A program made the position numbers and the translations under genes. Below, one piece after another: positions 51,756 to 62,519 of a DNA stretch of 64,000 nucleotides (its first letter is position 1; each line of letters starts with the position of its first letter). A model generated the notes under the pieces. That model saw only the letters and a list, made by a program, of their open reading frames with translations. It had not been told where the DNA came from and ran no database searches. The stretch lies in contig NZ_NEXS01000001.1 in NCBI RefSeq assembly GCF_002810445.1, forward strand, positions 558,001 to 622,000. Direction: 5' to 3'. The stretch comes from Advenella sp. S44. GTDB lineage: Bacteria > Pseudomonadota > Gammaproteobacteria > Burkholderiales > Burkholderiaceae_B.

Positions 51756-52836
51756 ACCCGATATGGCCCGTGAACCGGGTCCACAGAGCATCGCGATCCA
51801 TGCGCGGTGGAAGCAGCACAGACGCATCGCGCGCCGCCGCCAGTTCATTGTGGCGGCACTGGCCTTGCTGGCCATTGCCGCCGCCCTTGCAGACCTTTTT
51901 ACCGGAAGCGCTGCGCTCACGCCGACGCAGGTCTTGCAAGGTTTATGGCATCCCGACTCCCTGACCACACCTATGCAGGTTGTGCTGTGGCAGGTCAGGC
52001 TGCCCGTGGCGCTAATGGCTTTACTGGTAGGAGGCGCGCTGGCGCTGGCCGGGGCCGAAATGCAAACGATTTTGAACAATCCGCTGGCCGAGCCTTTCAC
52101 GCTGGGCGTTTCCTCATCTGCGGCGTTGGGAGCGGCGCTGGCGATTGTGCTGGACTGGGGCGTTATCGGTAACGATGCCGCCTGGCTGGTGCCTGCCAAT
52201 GCCTTTGTTTTTGCTCTGACTTCGCTAATGTTATTGCAGTTTCTGGCGCAATGGCGCGGCGCACAGGCGCAAACCTTGGTGCTTTTCGGGATTGCCATTG
52301 GTTTTTCTGCCGGTGCATTGCTGTCATTACTGCAGTTTATGGCCAGCGAAGAAGCGCTACAGCAGCTAGTGTTCTGGAGCATGGGCAGTCTGGCCCGCGC
52401 TGACTGGCAGAGCGTTGCCATTGTGGCGGGCACGCTGGCCGTGACGCTGCCGTTCTCGTGGCGCGCGGCTGGCCAATTGACGGCGTTGCGCCTGGGCGAG
52501 GAACGTGCCCGCAGTTTTGGTATCGATGTAACTTCGCTGCGACGGTGGGCGTTGGTGCGAATCAGCCTGCTGGCCGCCACTGCCGTGGCTTTTGTTGGCA
52601 CGGTCGGGTTTGTCGGCCTGGTTGCGCCGCACGTGGCCAGAATGATTGTCGGGGACGGACACCGGCATCTGTTGCCGGCGAGTGTGCTGATTGGGGCCGC
52701 GCTGGTTGCGCTGGCGTCCGTGGCCAGCAAGTCATTGCTGCCCGGCGTCACGCTGCCCATTGGCATAGTGACGGCGTTGGTTGGCTTGCCGGTCTTTATG
52801 GGCCTGATCCTGCGCCGCAGCGGGAGCCATTTATGA
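51745..52836 (+). CDS. FecCD-family ABC transporter permease
   Basis: The 363-residue membrane protein has about ten hydrophobic segments and FecCD motifs: VLWQVRLPVALMALLVGGALALAGAEMQTILNNPLAEPFTLG and FVGTVGFVGLVAPHVARMIVGDGHRHLLPAS. It imports the ferric siderophore with the ATPase that follows by a 4-base overlap. A hydrophilic N-terminal region of about 35 residues precedes the first helix. Confidence 0.9.
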   Translation: MHLEPDMAREPGPQSIAIHARWKQHRRIARRRQFIVAALALLAIAAALADLFTGSAALTPTQVLQGLWHPDSLTTPMQVVLWQVRLPVALMALLVGGALALAGAEMQTILNNPLAEPFTLGVSSSAALGAALAIVLDWGVIGNDAAWLVPANAFVFALTSLMLLQFLAQWRGAQAQTLVLFGIAIGFSAGALLSLLQFMASEEALQQLVFWSMGSLARADWQSVAIVAGTLAVTLPFSWRAAGQLTALRLGEERARSFGIDVTSLRRWALVRISLLAATAVAFVGTVGFVGLVAPHVARMIVGDGHRHLLPASVLIGAALVALASVASKSLLPGVTLPIGIVTALVGLPVFMGLILRRSGSHL

Positions 52837-53642
52837 GCGCGGCAGCAGCAATCCTGCATATCCATGACCTGCATGTTCGTTACCGACAGCGCAAAGTGCT
52901 TTGCGGTGTAGATTTGCATGATATTCAGCCCGGTGAACTGGTGGCGCTTGCCGGACCGAATGCTGCTGGCAAATCCACACTTCTGAAGGCGATCGCGGGG
53001 CTGGTGCCGGCCAGTGGTCAGGTTCGCTATGGAAACGACAACTGGTCTGGCTGGTCTGCACGAAAAAGGGTCGAGCATATTGGCTTTATGCCTCAGACGT
53101 CGGCCGAGACCAGCAACCTGACCGTGCTGGAAGCCACGCTGGTGTCATTGCAGTGTGCACGGACCGGCTCGCGCAAAGACGATGAATTGAATGCCTTGCG
53201 GGTTATTGAACACCTGGGGATTGGCGAGCTGGCCCTGCGTGCGTTGCATGAGCTGTCGGGCGGACAGCGCCAACTGGCAGCCCTGGCCCAGGCCGTTGTG
53301 CGGGGCAGCCCGATTCTGTTGCTGGACGAACCGGTCAGTGCCTTGGACTTGGCGCATCAGTGGCAGGTCATGAATGTGGCGCGACGCCTGGCCGATGAAG
53401 GCAGGATTGTAATTGTCGTCTTGCATGACCTGGCGCTTGCGGCGCAATGGGCAGACCGGATTGCGATCCTGCACAGGCAGCGCATCCATGCGTTTGGTCG
53501 CCCTAATGACATTATTACCGATTCGCTGCTGCGAGAGGTATGGGGCGTGCACGCCCGTGTGCGAACCTGCGAGCAGGGTCGCCCTTTTGTACTTGTAGAT
53601 GCAGTCGCGACCGACAGGAACGCTTGCGACACCAGCCAATAA
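52833..53642 (+). CDS. ABC transporter ATP-binding protein, FecE/FepC type
   Basis: The 269-residue ATPase is complete: Walker A GPNAAGKST (about residues 42-50), signature ELSGGQRQ, Walker B ILLLDEP with catalytic Glu, D-loop SALD and switch His in VVLHDLALA. Start ATG 52833 overlaps the permease stop; a longer in-frame reading back to 52458 is antisense-like filler within the permease gene. It powers ferric-siderophore import. Confidence 0.92.
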   Translation: MSAAAAILHIHDLHVRYRQRKVLCGVDLHDIQPGELVALAGPNAAGKSTLLKAIAGLVPASGQVRYGNDNWSGWSARKRVEHIGFMPQTSAETSNLTVLEATLVSLQCARTGSRKDDELNALRVIEHLGIGELALRALHELSGGQRQLAALAQAVVRGSPILLLDEPVSALDLAHQWQVMNVARRLADEGRIVIVVLHDLALAAQWADRIAILHRQRIHAFGRPNDIITDSLLREVWGVHARVRTCEQGRPFVLVDAVATDRNACDTSQ

Positions 53643-53654
53643 TAGGACCTCTTG

Positions 53655-54782
53655 ATGACCGATTTTCAAACAAGCACAACAGTTCGTCATATCGACGCCG
53701 AAAAGGTACTTGCACAGGTACTGGAGCATTTGCGCGAACACGATCTTGTCGCTTCGCGCCGGGACAATGCCTGGCTTGTCGACTATGCTGAATCAAAAAT
53801 TATTTTTTCCGCACAGGCAGATGCCCTGTACGCGCAAGTCACCGCTTCGTCCCAGATGGCCCTGTATGAAGGCCGGATGATGGTTTTTTACCATATTCAG
53901 GAATTTGCCCAATGTGAGCCGCAAGACATTCAATGGCAGGGCGACGGCGTGATCCTTGAGCGCCCGCCGGCTTTTCGTCTGGTCACGGCGCAGGCCGTGT
54001 CCGAGGTTGGCCCGCATATGCGACGCATACGATTCGGTGGTTCGGATCTGGCCCGCTATGATCGCCAGGACAACATCCATTGCAAGCTCATCTTTCCTCA
54101 GCCGGGTATTGAGGATCCGGAATGGCCCACGCTGGGCGCCAACGGCGTGCCGCAATTTCCGAAGGGCGATAAGCGCCTGGATGTGCGCACGTACACGATC
54201 CGGCGCATTAATGCGGCGCAAGGCTGGTTTGACGTTGATTTCGTACTGCATGAGGACGCAGGGCCGGGATCGCGCTGGGCGGCGCAGGCCGTTTGCGGTC
54301 AGCAGATTGGTTTTTCAGGGGTGGGAGGCCGCACGGCAACCCAGGCAGCCTGGATGCTGCTGGCTGGCGATGAAACGGCCTTGCCGGCCATTGCACGCAT
54401 TGGGGAATCTTTACCTGCGAGCACCCACGGCGTCGTGATTGTGGAAGTGCAAACGCCCGCAGACCAGATCCGCCTGACCATGCCCCAGGGCATGACTGTG
54501 CAGTGGCTCTATCGCGAAAACGCCCAGGCCGGTACAACGACGCAGCTTACCGATGCCATACAGGCATGCCCCATTGCCACTGGCGGTGATCGGTTTGTCT
54601 GGGTGGGCGCCGAGTTTTCCACGGCCCAGGCGGTACGCGGCTGGCTGCGTCATACCGTGGGCCTGGGCAGCAAGGAGCAATTGGTTGTCGCCTACTGGCG
54701 TCGTGGCCTGGACGAAACCCAGATGAAAAGTGCGCCAGCCAGACAGGCAGACAACTCGCCAGCGCAGAAGGCGCCGTCATGA
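53655..54782 (+). CDS. Siderophore-interacting protein with N-terminal DUF2218 domain
   Basis: The 375-residue cytoplasmic protein has residues 1-90 in the DUF2218 pattern (STTVRHIDAEKVLAQVLEHLREHDLV; SQMALYEGRMMVFYHIQEF). From about residue 105 there is a SIP/ViuB-type FAD and NAD(P)H ferric-chelate reductase: RTYTIRRI for FAD binding and LAGDETALPAIARI for NAD(P)H. It should reduce imported ferric siderophore to free iron. DUF2218 and SIP genes often occur side by side; here they are one protein. Confidence 0.88.
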   Translation: MTDFQTSTTVRHIDAEKVLAQVLEHLREHDLVASRRDNAWLVDYAESKIIFSAQADALYAQVTASSQMALYEGRMMVFYHIQEFAQCEPQDIQWQGDGVILERPPAFRLVTAQAVSEVGPHMRRIRFGGSDLARYDRQDNIHCKLIFPQPGIEDPEWPTLGANGVPQFPKGDKRLDVRTYTIRRINAAQGWFDVDFVLHEDAGPGSRWAAQAVCGQQIGFSGVGGRTATQAAWMLLAGDETALPAIARIGESLPASTHGVVIVEVQTPADQIRLTMPQGMTVQWLYRENAQAGTTTQLTDAIQACPIATGGDRFVWVGAEFSTAQAVRGWLRHTVGLGSKEQLVVAYWRRGLDETQMKSAPARQADNSPAQKAPS

Positions 54783-56167
54783 GCGAATCGTCTGAAGAAG
54801 GCCCGCCGAATTTATCGGCCAGGCGCAGTGGGCCGGCCCCTGGCAAGCGGCGGCAATGGTCGCGCATGACGCTGGATCTGGATCCGCTATCGCATCCCGC
54901 ATTTCGTAGTCTGTATCTGGCCCGTTCTGTCTCCTTGCTGTCAATCGCGATCCTGGCCGTTGCGGTCGCCTGGCAGGTTTATGCCATTAGCGGGTCTTCC
55001 GTGCATGTTGCCGGCGTCAGTATTGGTCTGGCAGTGGGGTCGCTTGCCGGGCTGGTGTGGGGTGGGGCGCTGGCAGACCGGGCAGATCGCCGGCGTATCA
55101 TGATTTTGGGACGTGCCGCCTATGTGGGCGTGGTCGCCTTGTTGTGTGTCAACAGCCTGCGTACAGAACCGGGGCTGACGGAAATCTATGTGGCTACGTT
55201 GTTGAGCGGCCTGACCAGTGGCATCAGTGCGCCTTCGTTGATGGCAGCTATGCCACGACTGGTGCCTGCGCATCAACTGGCGGCGGCTGGCGCGCTAAAC
55301 GCACTCACGATGGAGCTCAGTCGCCTGATCGGCCCGCTTATCGCCGGGGCGCTGCTGGCAAAGGTTGGGTCAGCCGCCTGTTTTATCGTCGTACTGGTGG
55401 GTGCGTCTCTCGTCCCTGTGTTGCTGGCCCGTCTGCCTCGGGACGTGCTCATGCCCGAGGCCACAAGCCAGCCAGCGACCAAGCCTCCTATCTATTCGCA
55501 ATGGTTCGATGGGCTGCGGTACGTGCGGCACAATCGCATCATTGCCTGTCTGCTGGCACTGGATCTGGTCATGATGCTTTTTGTCAGCGTGCATGTGCTG
55601 ATGCCGCAATTGGCACGGGAAGTGCTGCAGGGCGGACCGCAAATGGTGGGCTATCTGTATGCGGCGCCGGCCTGTGGCGCGCTCCTGGTTGCGTTGACCT
55701 CGGGCTGGACCCGCCAGTTGGCGCGTCCGGGCCGGCTGGTCGTGGCATGCGCACTGTTTTGGGGGGTGGCCATTGCCTTTACTGGTGTAGCGGCCGGCGG
55801 TCTGACCCAGGGATTGCCGTGGGGCGTGTGGCCGATATTGCTGCTTCTTGCGCTGGCCGGGATGGCCGATACGGCTTCAGATATCGTTCGCGGCGCCTTG
55901 CTGCAAATCCATACGCCAGATGCATTGCGTGGCCGTGTTTCCGGCTTGTGGCTGCTGCAGGGATACCTGGGCCCGGCGCTGGGTGGTTTGCAAGCGGGGT
56001 CGCTGGCCACGCTGTGGTCGCCCGGCCGTGCGCTGGTCATTGGCGGCTCTGCGTGTGCCTTGGCGGTCGGCTTATTTGTCGCGGTGCCACGAACGGGGCT
56101 GCGCGATTCATTGTGGCGGGCCGGCATCAAAGACAGCCGACAGTCCAGCACATCGGAAAAAGCGTAA
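54779..56167 (+). CDS. MFS transporter, EntS-like (siderophore export)
   Basis: The 462-residue membrane protein has about 12 hydrophobic segments after a hydrophilic N-terminus of about 40 residues. MFS motif A is GALADRADRRRIMI; the first helix region HPAFRSLYLARSVSLLSIAILAVAVAWQVYAISGS resembles EntS/YbdA exporters. It overlaps the reductase gene by 4 bases and ends the siderophore operon. Exporters of this kind secrete siderophores or return the desferri form after iron release. No siderophore biosynthesis gene is in the window, so a recycled or foreign siderophore is possible. Confidence 0.82.
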   Translation: MSESSEEGPPNLSARRSGPAPGKRRQWSRMTLDLDPLSHPAFRSLYLARSVSLLSIAILAVAVAWQVYAISGSSVHVAGVSIGLAVGSLAGLVWGGALADRADRRRIMILGRAAYVGVVALLCVNSLRTEPGLTEIYVATLLSGLTSGISAPSLMAAMPRLVPAHQLAAAGALNALTMELSRLIGPLIAGALLAKVGSAACFIVVLVGASLVPVLLARLPRDVLMPEATSQPATKPPIYSQWFDGLRYVRHNRIIACLLALDLVMMLFVSVHVLMPQLAREVLQGGPQMVGYLYAAPACGALLVALTSGWTRQLARPGRLVVACALFWGVAIAFTGVAAGGLTQGLPWGVWPILLLLALAGMADTASDIVRGALLQIHTPDALRGRVSGLWLLQGYLGPALGGLQAGSLATLWSPGRALVIGGSACALAVGLFVAVPRTGLRDSLWRAGIKDSRQSSTSEKA

Positions 56168-56228
56168 TATATGCTGGTAGTAAGTGTATATAATCTATTT
56201 CACTGAAATATCCGGCTACCGTTTCATT

Positions 56229-57476
56229 ATGTCTTTGGCTCCTACGCAAATCCGACCGCTTTCTGTATGGCAAATCCTGTTCTGTGGAGGCATGATCGTC
56301 ACCTTCTCCATGGGCGTGCGCCACGGCTTCGGCTTGTGGCTGCAGCCGATAATCCAGGCTAACGACTGGGGGCGCGAGACCTTTTCATTTGCCATTGCCA
56401 TCCAGAACCTGGTCTGGGGAATCACAGGTGTGTTTGCCGGCATGCTCGCTGACCGCTTTGGGGCGTTCAAAGTCATTATTGCAGGTGCACTTTTGTATGC
56501 ACTGGGTCTGCTGGGCATGGCATACACTACCTCGCCGGTCATGTTTACGCTTACGACCGGCGTACTGCTTGGGATGGCGCAGGCAGGAACCACTTATGCC
56601 GTCATCTTCGGGGTGATCGGCCGCAATATTCCGGTCAGTCGTCGCTCGTGGGCCATGGGGGTGGCCGCAGCAGCGGGCTCTTTCGGCCAGTTTCTGATGC
56701 TGCCCACCGAAAACATGCTTATCAACAGCTTTGGCTGGCAGCAGGCGCTTGTCGTGCTCAGCTGCGTCGTGCTCTTGATCGTGCCGCTTGCTTTCGGCCT
56801 GCGCGAGAAAAACCTGAACGCCACAGAGCCTACGCTGCCCGGTGCACCTGCCGCGCCCAGCCAGCAAGGCATTATTCAGGCCATTCGCGAGGCGTTTGCC
56901 TACAACAGTTTTCGTTTACTGGTGCTGGGTTATTTCGTTTGCGGCTTCCAGGTGGTGTTTATTGGCGTTCACATGCCCAGCTATCTGAAAGACGAAGGGC
57001 TCAATGCCGAGGTGGCCAGTTATGCATTGGCGCTTATCGGTCTGTTCAATGTGTTTGGCACGTACCTGGTCGGCTCGCTTGGCCAGGTGTGGCCCAAGCG
57101 CTATCTGCTAGCCTTTATTTATGCGGCGCGCGGAGTCGTCATTGCCATTTTTCTGCTTGTGCCCATTTCGGCGGTAAGCGTTTATATTTTTTCGGCTGTC
57201 ATGGGTTTCCTGTGGCTGTCCACCGTGCCGCCAACCAATGCGATCATTGCCCAGATATTTGGTGTAAGGCACTTTTCCATGCTCGGTGGCTTTGTTTTCT
57301 TCAGTCACCAGATCGGCTCGTTCCTGGGGGTGTGGCTTGGCGGCAAGTTATATGACATCTATGGCAGTTACGATGTGGTCTGGTATCTTGCAATCGCCCT
57401 GAGCATATTTGCCACGCTGATGAATCTGCCGATCAAAGAAACCGCCATTGACCGCAAGGTCGCCGCGGTAACTTGA
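56229..57476 (+). CDS. MFS transporter, oxalate:formate/monocarboxylate-antiporter-like
   Basis: The 415-residue protein has about 12 hydrophobic segments, starting MSLAPTQIRPLSVWQILF. MFS motif A is GMLADRFGAFKVI. The sequence near the N-terminus (FSMGVRHGFGLWLQPIIQANDWGRETFSFAIAIQNLVWG) is typical of carboxylate-carrying MFS proteins in Burkholderiales. ATG 56229 is chosen because the upstream reading begins in the promoter region. It stands alone between the siderophore operon and a convergent TRAP operon. Confidence 0.8.
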   Translation: MSLAPTQIRPLSVWQILFCGGMIVTFSMGVRHGFGLWLQPIIQANDWGRETFSFAIAIQNLVWGITGVFAGMLADRFGAFKVIIAGALLYALGLLGMAYTTSPVMFTLTTGVLLGMAQAGTTYAVIFGVIGRNIPVSRRSWAMGVAAAAGSFGQFLMLPTENMLINSFGWQQALVVLSCVVLLIVPLAFGLREKNLNATEPTLPGAPAAPSQQGIIQAIREAFAYNSFRLLVLGYFVCGFQVVFIGVHMPSYLKDEGLNAEVASYALALIGLFNVFGTYLVGSLGQVWPKRYLLAFIYAARGVVIAIFLLVPISAVSVYIFSAVMGFLWLSTVPPTNAIIAQIFGVRHFSMLGGFVFFSHQIGSFLGVWLGGKLYDIYGSYDVVWYLAIALSIFATLMNLPIKETAIDRKVAAVT

Positions 57477-57504
57477 TGTCCCGAACATGGTGATAAGGAC
57501 GGTA

Positions 57505-57537
57505 CAAAAAAAGACAGGCACAAGGCCTGTCTTTTTC
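57505..57537. terminator. Bidirectional intrinsic terminator
   Basis: AAAAAAGACAGGC and GCCTGTCTTTTT pair around a five-base loop, between the convergent MFS and TRAP dctM genes. The U-tract is good in both directions. Confidence 0.92.
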
Positions 57538-57562
57538 ACGTAAAGCGCAAGTTGCTCTTGCG

Positions 57563-58840
57563 TTATCCCAGCAATTGCGGAAGCCACAAGGAGATGGATG
57601 GTACGTAGGTTACCAGGATCAGGAATCCCAATAGCAGGATAAGCCAGGGAGATGCCGCGCGCATCATCTGCCCAATAGACATCTTGGTAATGCCGGCGGT
57701 CACGAACAAGTTCAACCCAATGGGAGGCGTTACCATCCCGATCTCCAGGTTGACGACCATAATAATGCCCAGATGCACCGGATCGATGCCCAGTTCCATG
57801 GCAATAGGGAACAGGATCGGCGCCAGAATCAGGATAATGCCCGTCGGTTCCATGAACATACCGGCAATCAGCAGCAGAATATTAACAACTATCAGGAACT
57901 GCCAAGCCTGCATGTCCCATGCGATGATCTGTTCTGCAATGATTTGTGGAATACGTTCTGTGGTCAGTACATGGGCGAACAACAGCGCATTCACAACAAT
58001 GAACATCAGCATGATGGTCACTTTGGCCGCATCAAGCAGAACGTCCGGGATTTCGCGCAGGCCGATATCACGATAGATGAAGACGGCAACCAAAAATGCA
58101 TACACAGCACTGACAGCGGCCGCCTCGGTGGGCGTAAAGACACCGCCGTAGATGCCGCCAAGAATGATGAAAATAAGCGCCAGGCCCCATATGGAGTCAC
58201 GGCCCGCAGTCAGCACTTCCTTGAGGCTGGCGCGTTCCTGGCGCGGATAGTTCTTGATTCTTGCCACAATATAAATGGCGATCATCAGCAGTATGCCCAG
58301 GGAGATACCCGGTATGACACCTGCCATGAAAAGCGCACCAACTGAGGTTTCGGTTGCCGCCCCGTACACCACCATAACGATGGACGGAGGAATCAGAATG
58401 CCCAGCGTACCAGCATTACAAACCACGCCCGCGGCAAACGACTTGGGATAGCCTGAGCGCACCATGCCCGCAATGACAATCGAGCCAACCGCAACCACGG
58501 TGGCAGGAGAAGACCCCGATACTGCAGCAAAGAGGCAGCAAGCCATGACCGAGGCGATAGCCAGCCCGCCATGGAAATGCCCGACGGTGGCCACTGCAAA
58601 CCGGATCATGCGCTTGGCCACACCGCCTGTTGTCATGAAGGCGCCGGCCAGCACGAAGAACGGAATGGCCATTAGCGTGAAGTGTTCGGATGTTTCATAC
58701 ATTTTCAGCGACAGCGAAGCCAGCGAATCTGTGCCGAAAAACAGAATGGTCAGTAGCGAGGACAGCCCCAATGCCACTGCAACCGGTGTGCCCATAAACA
58801 TGAACACGAACAGCATGATGAACAGGGCAATGGTAGTCAT
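57563..58840 (-). CDS. dctM: TRAP transporter large permease DctM
   Basis: The 425-residue protein has the standard length for C4-dicarboxylate-type DctM and about 12 hydrophobic segments. Conserved motifs are FFVLAGAFMTTGGVAKRMIRFA, ACCLFAAVSGSSPATVVAVGSIV, GTLGILIPPSIVMVVYG and GVFTPTEAAAVSAVYAFLVA. It overlaps the dctQ gene by 4 bases. It is clearly different from the longer DctM at 5031-6764 and belongs to a complete P-Q-M operon. Confidence 0.92.
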   Translation of the reverse strand: MTTIALFIMLFVFMFMGTPVAVALGLSSLLTILFFGTDSLASLSLKMYETSEHFTLMAIPFFVLAGAFMTTGGVAKRMIRFAVATVGHFHGGLAIASVMACCLFAAVSGSSPATVVAVGSIVIAGMVRSGYPKSFAAGVVCNAGTLGILIPPSIVMVVYGAATETSVGALFMAGVIPGISLGILLMIAIYIVARIKNYPRQERASLKEVLTAGRDSIWGLALIFIILGGIYGGVFTPTEAAAVSAVYAFLVAVFIYRDIGLREIPDVLLDAAKVTIMLMFIVVNALLFAHVLTTERIPQIIAEQIIAWDMQAWQFLIVVNILLLIAGMFMEPTGIILILAPILFPIAMELGIDPVHLGIIMVVNLEIGMVTPPIGLNLFVTAGITKMSIGQMMRAASPWLILLLGFLILVTYVPSISLWLPQLLG

Positions 58841-59385
58841 TTGACCTCCTGAGTGATGACAGAGGTGTCGTCACTGGCATATTTGAGGGCGTCCTCGGCC
58901 TCATCGCCTAGCAACTGAGCTCGACGACCACGCAGCATATCGATCAGGATTTGCGCAAATCGTATGAATAAAAGTAAAAAGCCTATGGGCAGCACCAGTC
59001 GTGGAATCCATTGAGGAACGGGCATGTCCTGAGCCAGAATTCCGATGGTGTACATTTTGTCTACGTAAATCCAGGCACCATAGAACACGATCACGGTGTA
59101 GATCAGGCACAGTATGCATGCAGCAATACCGGTGACACGGGCGGCTCGCTTTGGCAGGGCCTTGATCAGCGCATCGACACCAATGTGTGCCTTGATCCGA
59201 ACGCCATAGGATAGTCCCAGAAAGATCAGCCCGCCAAAGACGAACATGGCCAGTTCAAGCGCCCAGGTAAAGCTGTAGTCGAATACATAGCGCGCCACGA
59301 CCTGAGCGAAGGTGATCAATGTCATGGCTGCCAGCAGAAAGGCAATCAGCCCCTCTTCAAGCCGATGAAACCAGTTAGCGTTCAT
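58837..59385 (-). CDS. dctQ: TRAP transporter small permease DctQ
   Basis: The 182-residue protein has four hydrophobic segments, with VVARYVFDYSFTWALELAMFVFGGLIFLGLSYGVRIKAHIGVDAL, the DctQ signature, in the first half and a charged C-terminal tail. It lies between dctP and dctM and overlaps dctM by 4 bases. It bridges the binding protein and the large permease. Confidence 0.9.
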   Translation of the reverse strand: MNANWFHRLEEGLIAFLLAAMTLITFAQVVARYVFDYSFTWALELAMFVFGGLIFLGLSYGVRIKAHIGVDALIKALPKRAARVTGIAACILCLIYTVIVFYGAWIYVDKMYTIGILAQDMPVPQWIPRLVLPIGFLLLFIRFAQILIDMLRGRRAQLLGDEAEDALKYASDDTSVITQEVK

Positions 59386-59445
59386 TATGATGCCCCTTTT
59401 TTTACCGCGAAAAGCCTGTCGGTCAGGCTGTGTTCATGCAATGGC

Positions 59446-59470
59446 TGCCGGCCCTGATGTCGGGCCGGCA
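59446..59470. repeat. Inverted repeat between dctP and dctQ
   Basis: TGCCGGCCC pairs with GGGCCGGCA across a seven-base loop within the 112-base gap. A strong hairpin here, without a U-tract, could protect the dctP message and give more binding protein than permease. Confidence 0.5.
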
Positions 59471-59497
59471 AGCGGTCAGCGTAAAAGTAAATACAGC

Positions 59498-61352
<1,855 letters not shown>

Positions 61353-62489
61353 ATGAAATATCTCACATCAGGTATCAGCGGATTACTGCTTTTGAGCTGT
61401 ACGGCGGTTGCTGCGCCAAGTACAGAGCCGATCAAAATCGGTGTAATCCAGCCGATGACCGGGTCAGTCGCGTATAACGGCCAGGCCTATGTCAAGGGCG
61501 CAAAACTTGCTGTTGCGCAACGTAATGCACAGGGTGGCGTCAGCGGCCGCCAGGTTCAGCTGCAGGTCGAAGATGGGCAGTGCCAGCCGGCAAACTCCGT
61601 CAATGCCGCCGAAAAGCTGATTCAGCGCAACAAGGTGCCGGTGCTGGCCGGCGCATTCTGCAGCTCGGCAACGGCCGCGGTTATGGCTGTAGCGGAAAAA
61701 TACAAAATACCGCTGTTGTCCGGCGTGTCGTCAAAGGCAGATCTGACCGAAAAAGGCATGAAGTATTTTTTTCGTTCGGCAGAAACGGACCGGGTGATGG
61801 CCAAAACATTCAGCAAAATTCTAGCTGAAGATCTCAAGCTCAAATCTGTGGCGTACATCGGTGTCAATGATGACTGGGGACGCGGCGGTGTTGAAGATTT
61901 TGAAAAGGATTTGAATGAACTGGGTGTCAAATCGGTCATGAAGGAATACTTCGATCACGGAACGACCGATTTCTATACGCTATTGACCAAACTGCGTGCC
62001 CTCAAACCGGACGGCGTTTTTGTCGCAGCCGAAACGCAGGATGGCTCTATCCTGGTGAAACAGCTCAAAGAATTTGGCATCGAAACTAAAGTTTTCGGGG
62101 TCGGTTCATGGGGTACATCCGACTTTATCGGTTTGACCGGAGAAGCCTCGGAAGGCATTTATGCTGCGGTGCCTTATGTGTCCAACATGGAGGGCGAGCG
62201 CAATGCGGGGTTTGTGAAAGATTACGAACAGCAATACCAGCAGTTGCCCGGCAAGTATGATGCCTCCGGCTATAACGCCATGAATATCCTGATGCAGGCG
62301 ATTGAGCGGGCGGGCACAGACGAGCCGGAAAAAATCCGCGACGCACTGTATGAAACAGACTATAAAGCGCCTAACGGACGGTTCCAGTTTACCGACAAAG
62401 GCGAAGGATACGGATTTGACACCGTGCTTGTGCAAATCCGGGGCGGCACAACACATGTGGTCACCCAGGCACGGACCGAAAAGCCGTAA
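61353..62489 (+). CDS. Branched-chain amino acid-type ABC binding protein (LivJ-like)
   Basis: The 378-residue periplasmic protein has a signal peptide ending VAA near residue 20. The mature part starts TEPIKIGVIQPMTGSVAYNGQAYVKGAKLAV, the type I periplasmic-binding (LivJ/LivK) pattern, with AGAFCSSATAAVMAVAEKYKIPLLSGVSS. ATG 61353 is preferred over an in-frame start at 61263. Two LivH/LivM-type permease genes follow. In this order many members carry urea, amides or aromatic acids rather than leucine, so the ligand is open. Confidence 0.87.
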   Translation: MKYLTSGISGLLLLSCTAVAAPSTEPIKIGVIQPMTGSVAYNGQAYVKGAKLAVAQRNAQGGVSGRQVQLQVEDGQCQPANSVNAAEKLIQRNKVPVLAGAFCSSATAAVMAVAEKYKIPLLSGVSSKADLTEKGMKYFFRSAETDRVMAKTFSKILAEDLKLKSVAYIGVNDDWGRGGVEDFEKDLNELGVKSVMKEYFDHGTTDFYTLLTKLRALKPDGVFVAAETQDGSILVKQLKEFGIETKVFGVGSWGTSDFIGLTGEASEGIYAAVPYVSNMEGERNAGFVKDYEQQYQQLPGKYDASGYNAMNILMQAIERAGTDEPEKIRDALYETDYKAPNGRFQFTDKGEGYGFDTVLVQIRGGTTHVVTQARTEKP

Positions 62490-62519
62490 ATACATCGGAT
62501 CACGAAATAAGGAATCGGT

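Noticed and set aside
52458-52832. N-terminal extension of the siderophore ATPase
   Set aside because: It overlaps the permease gene in another frame and ends exactly where the real ATPase N-terminus begins at ATG 52833.
51453-53078. Minus-strand open frame of 541 codons opposite the siderophore permease
   Set aside because: Lies over well-supported binding-protein, FecCD and ATPase genes; composition is Ala/Ser/Thr/Arg-rich, a typical shadow of a high-GC gene.
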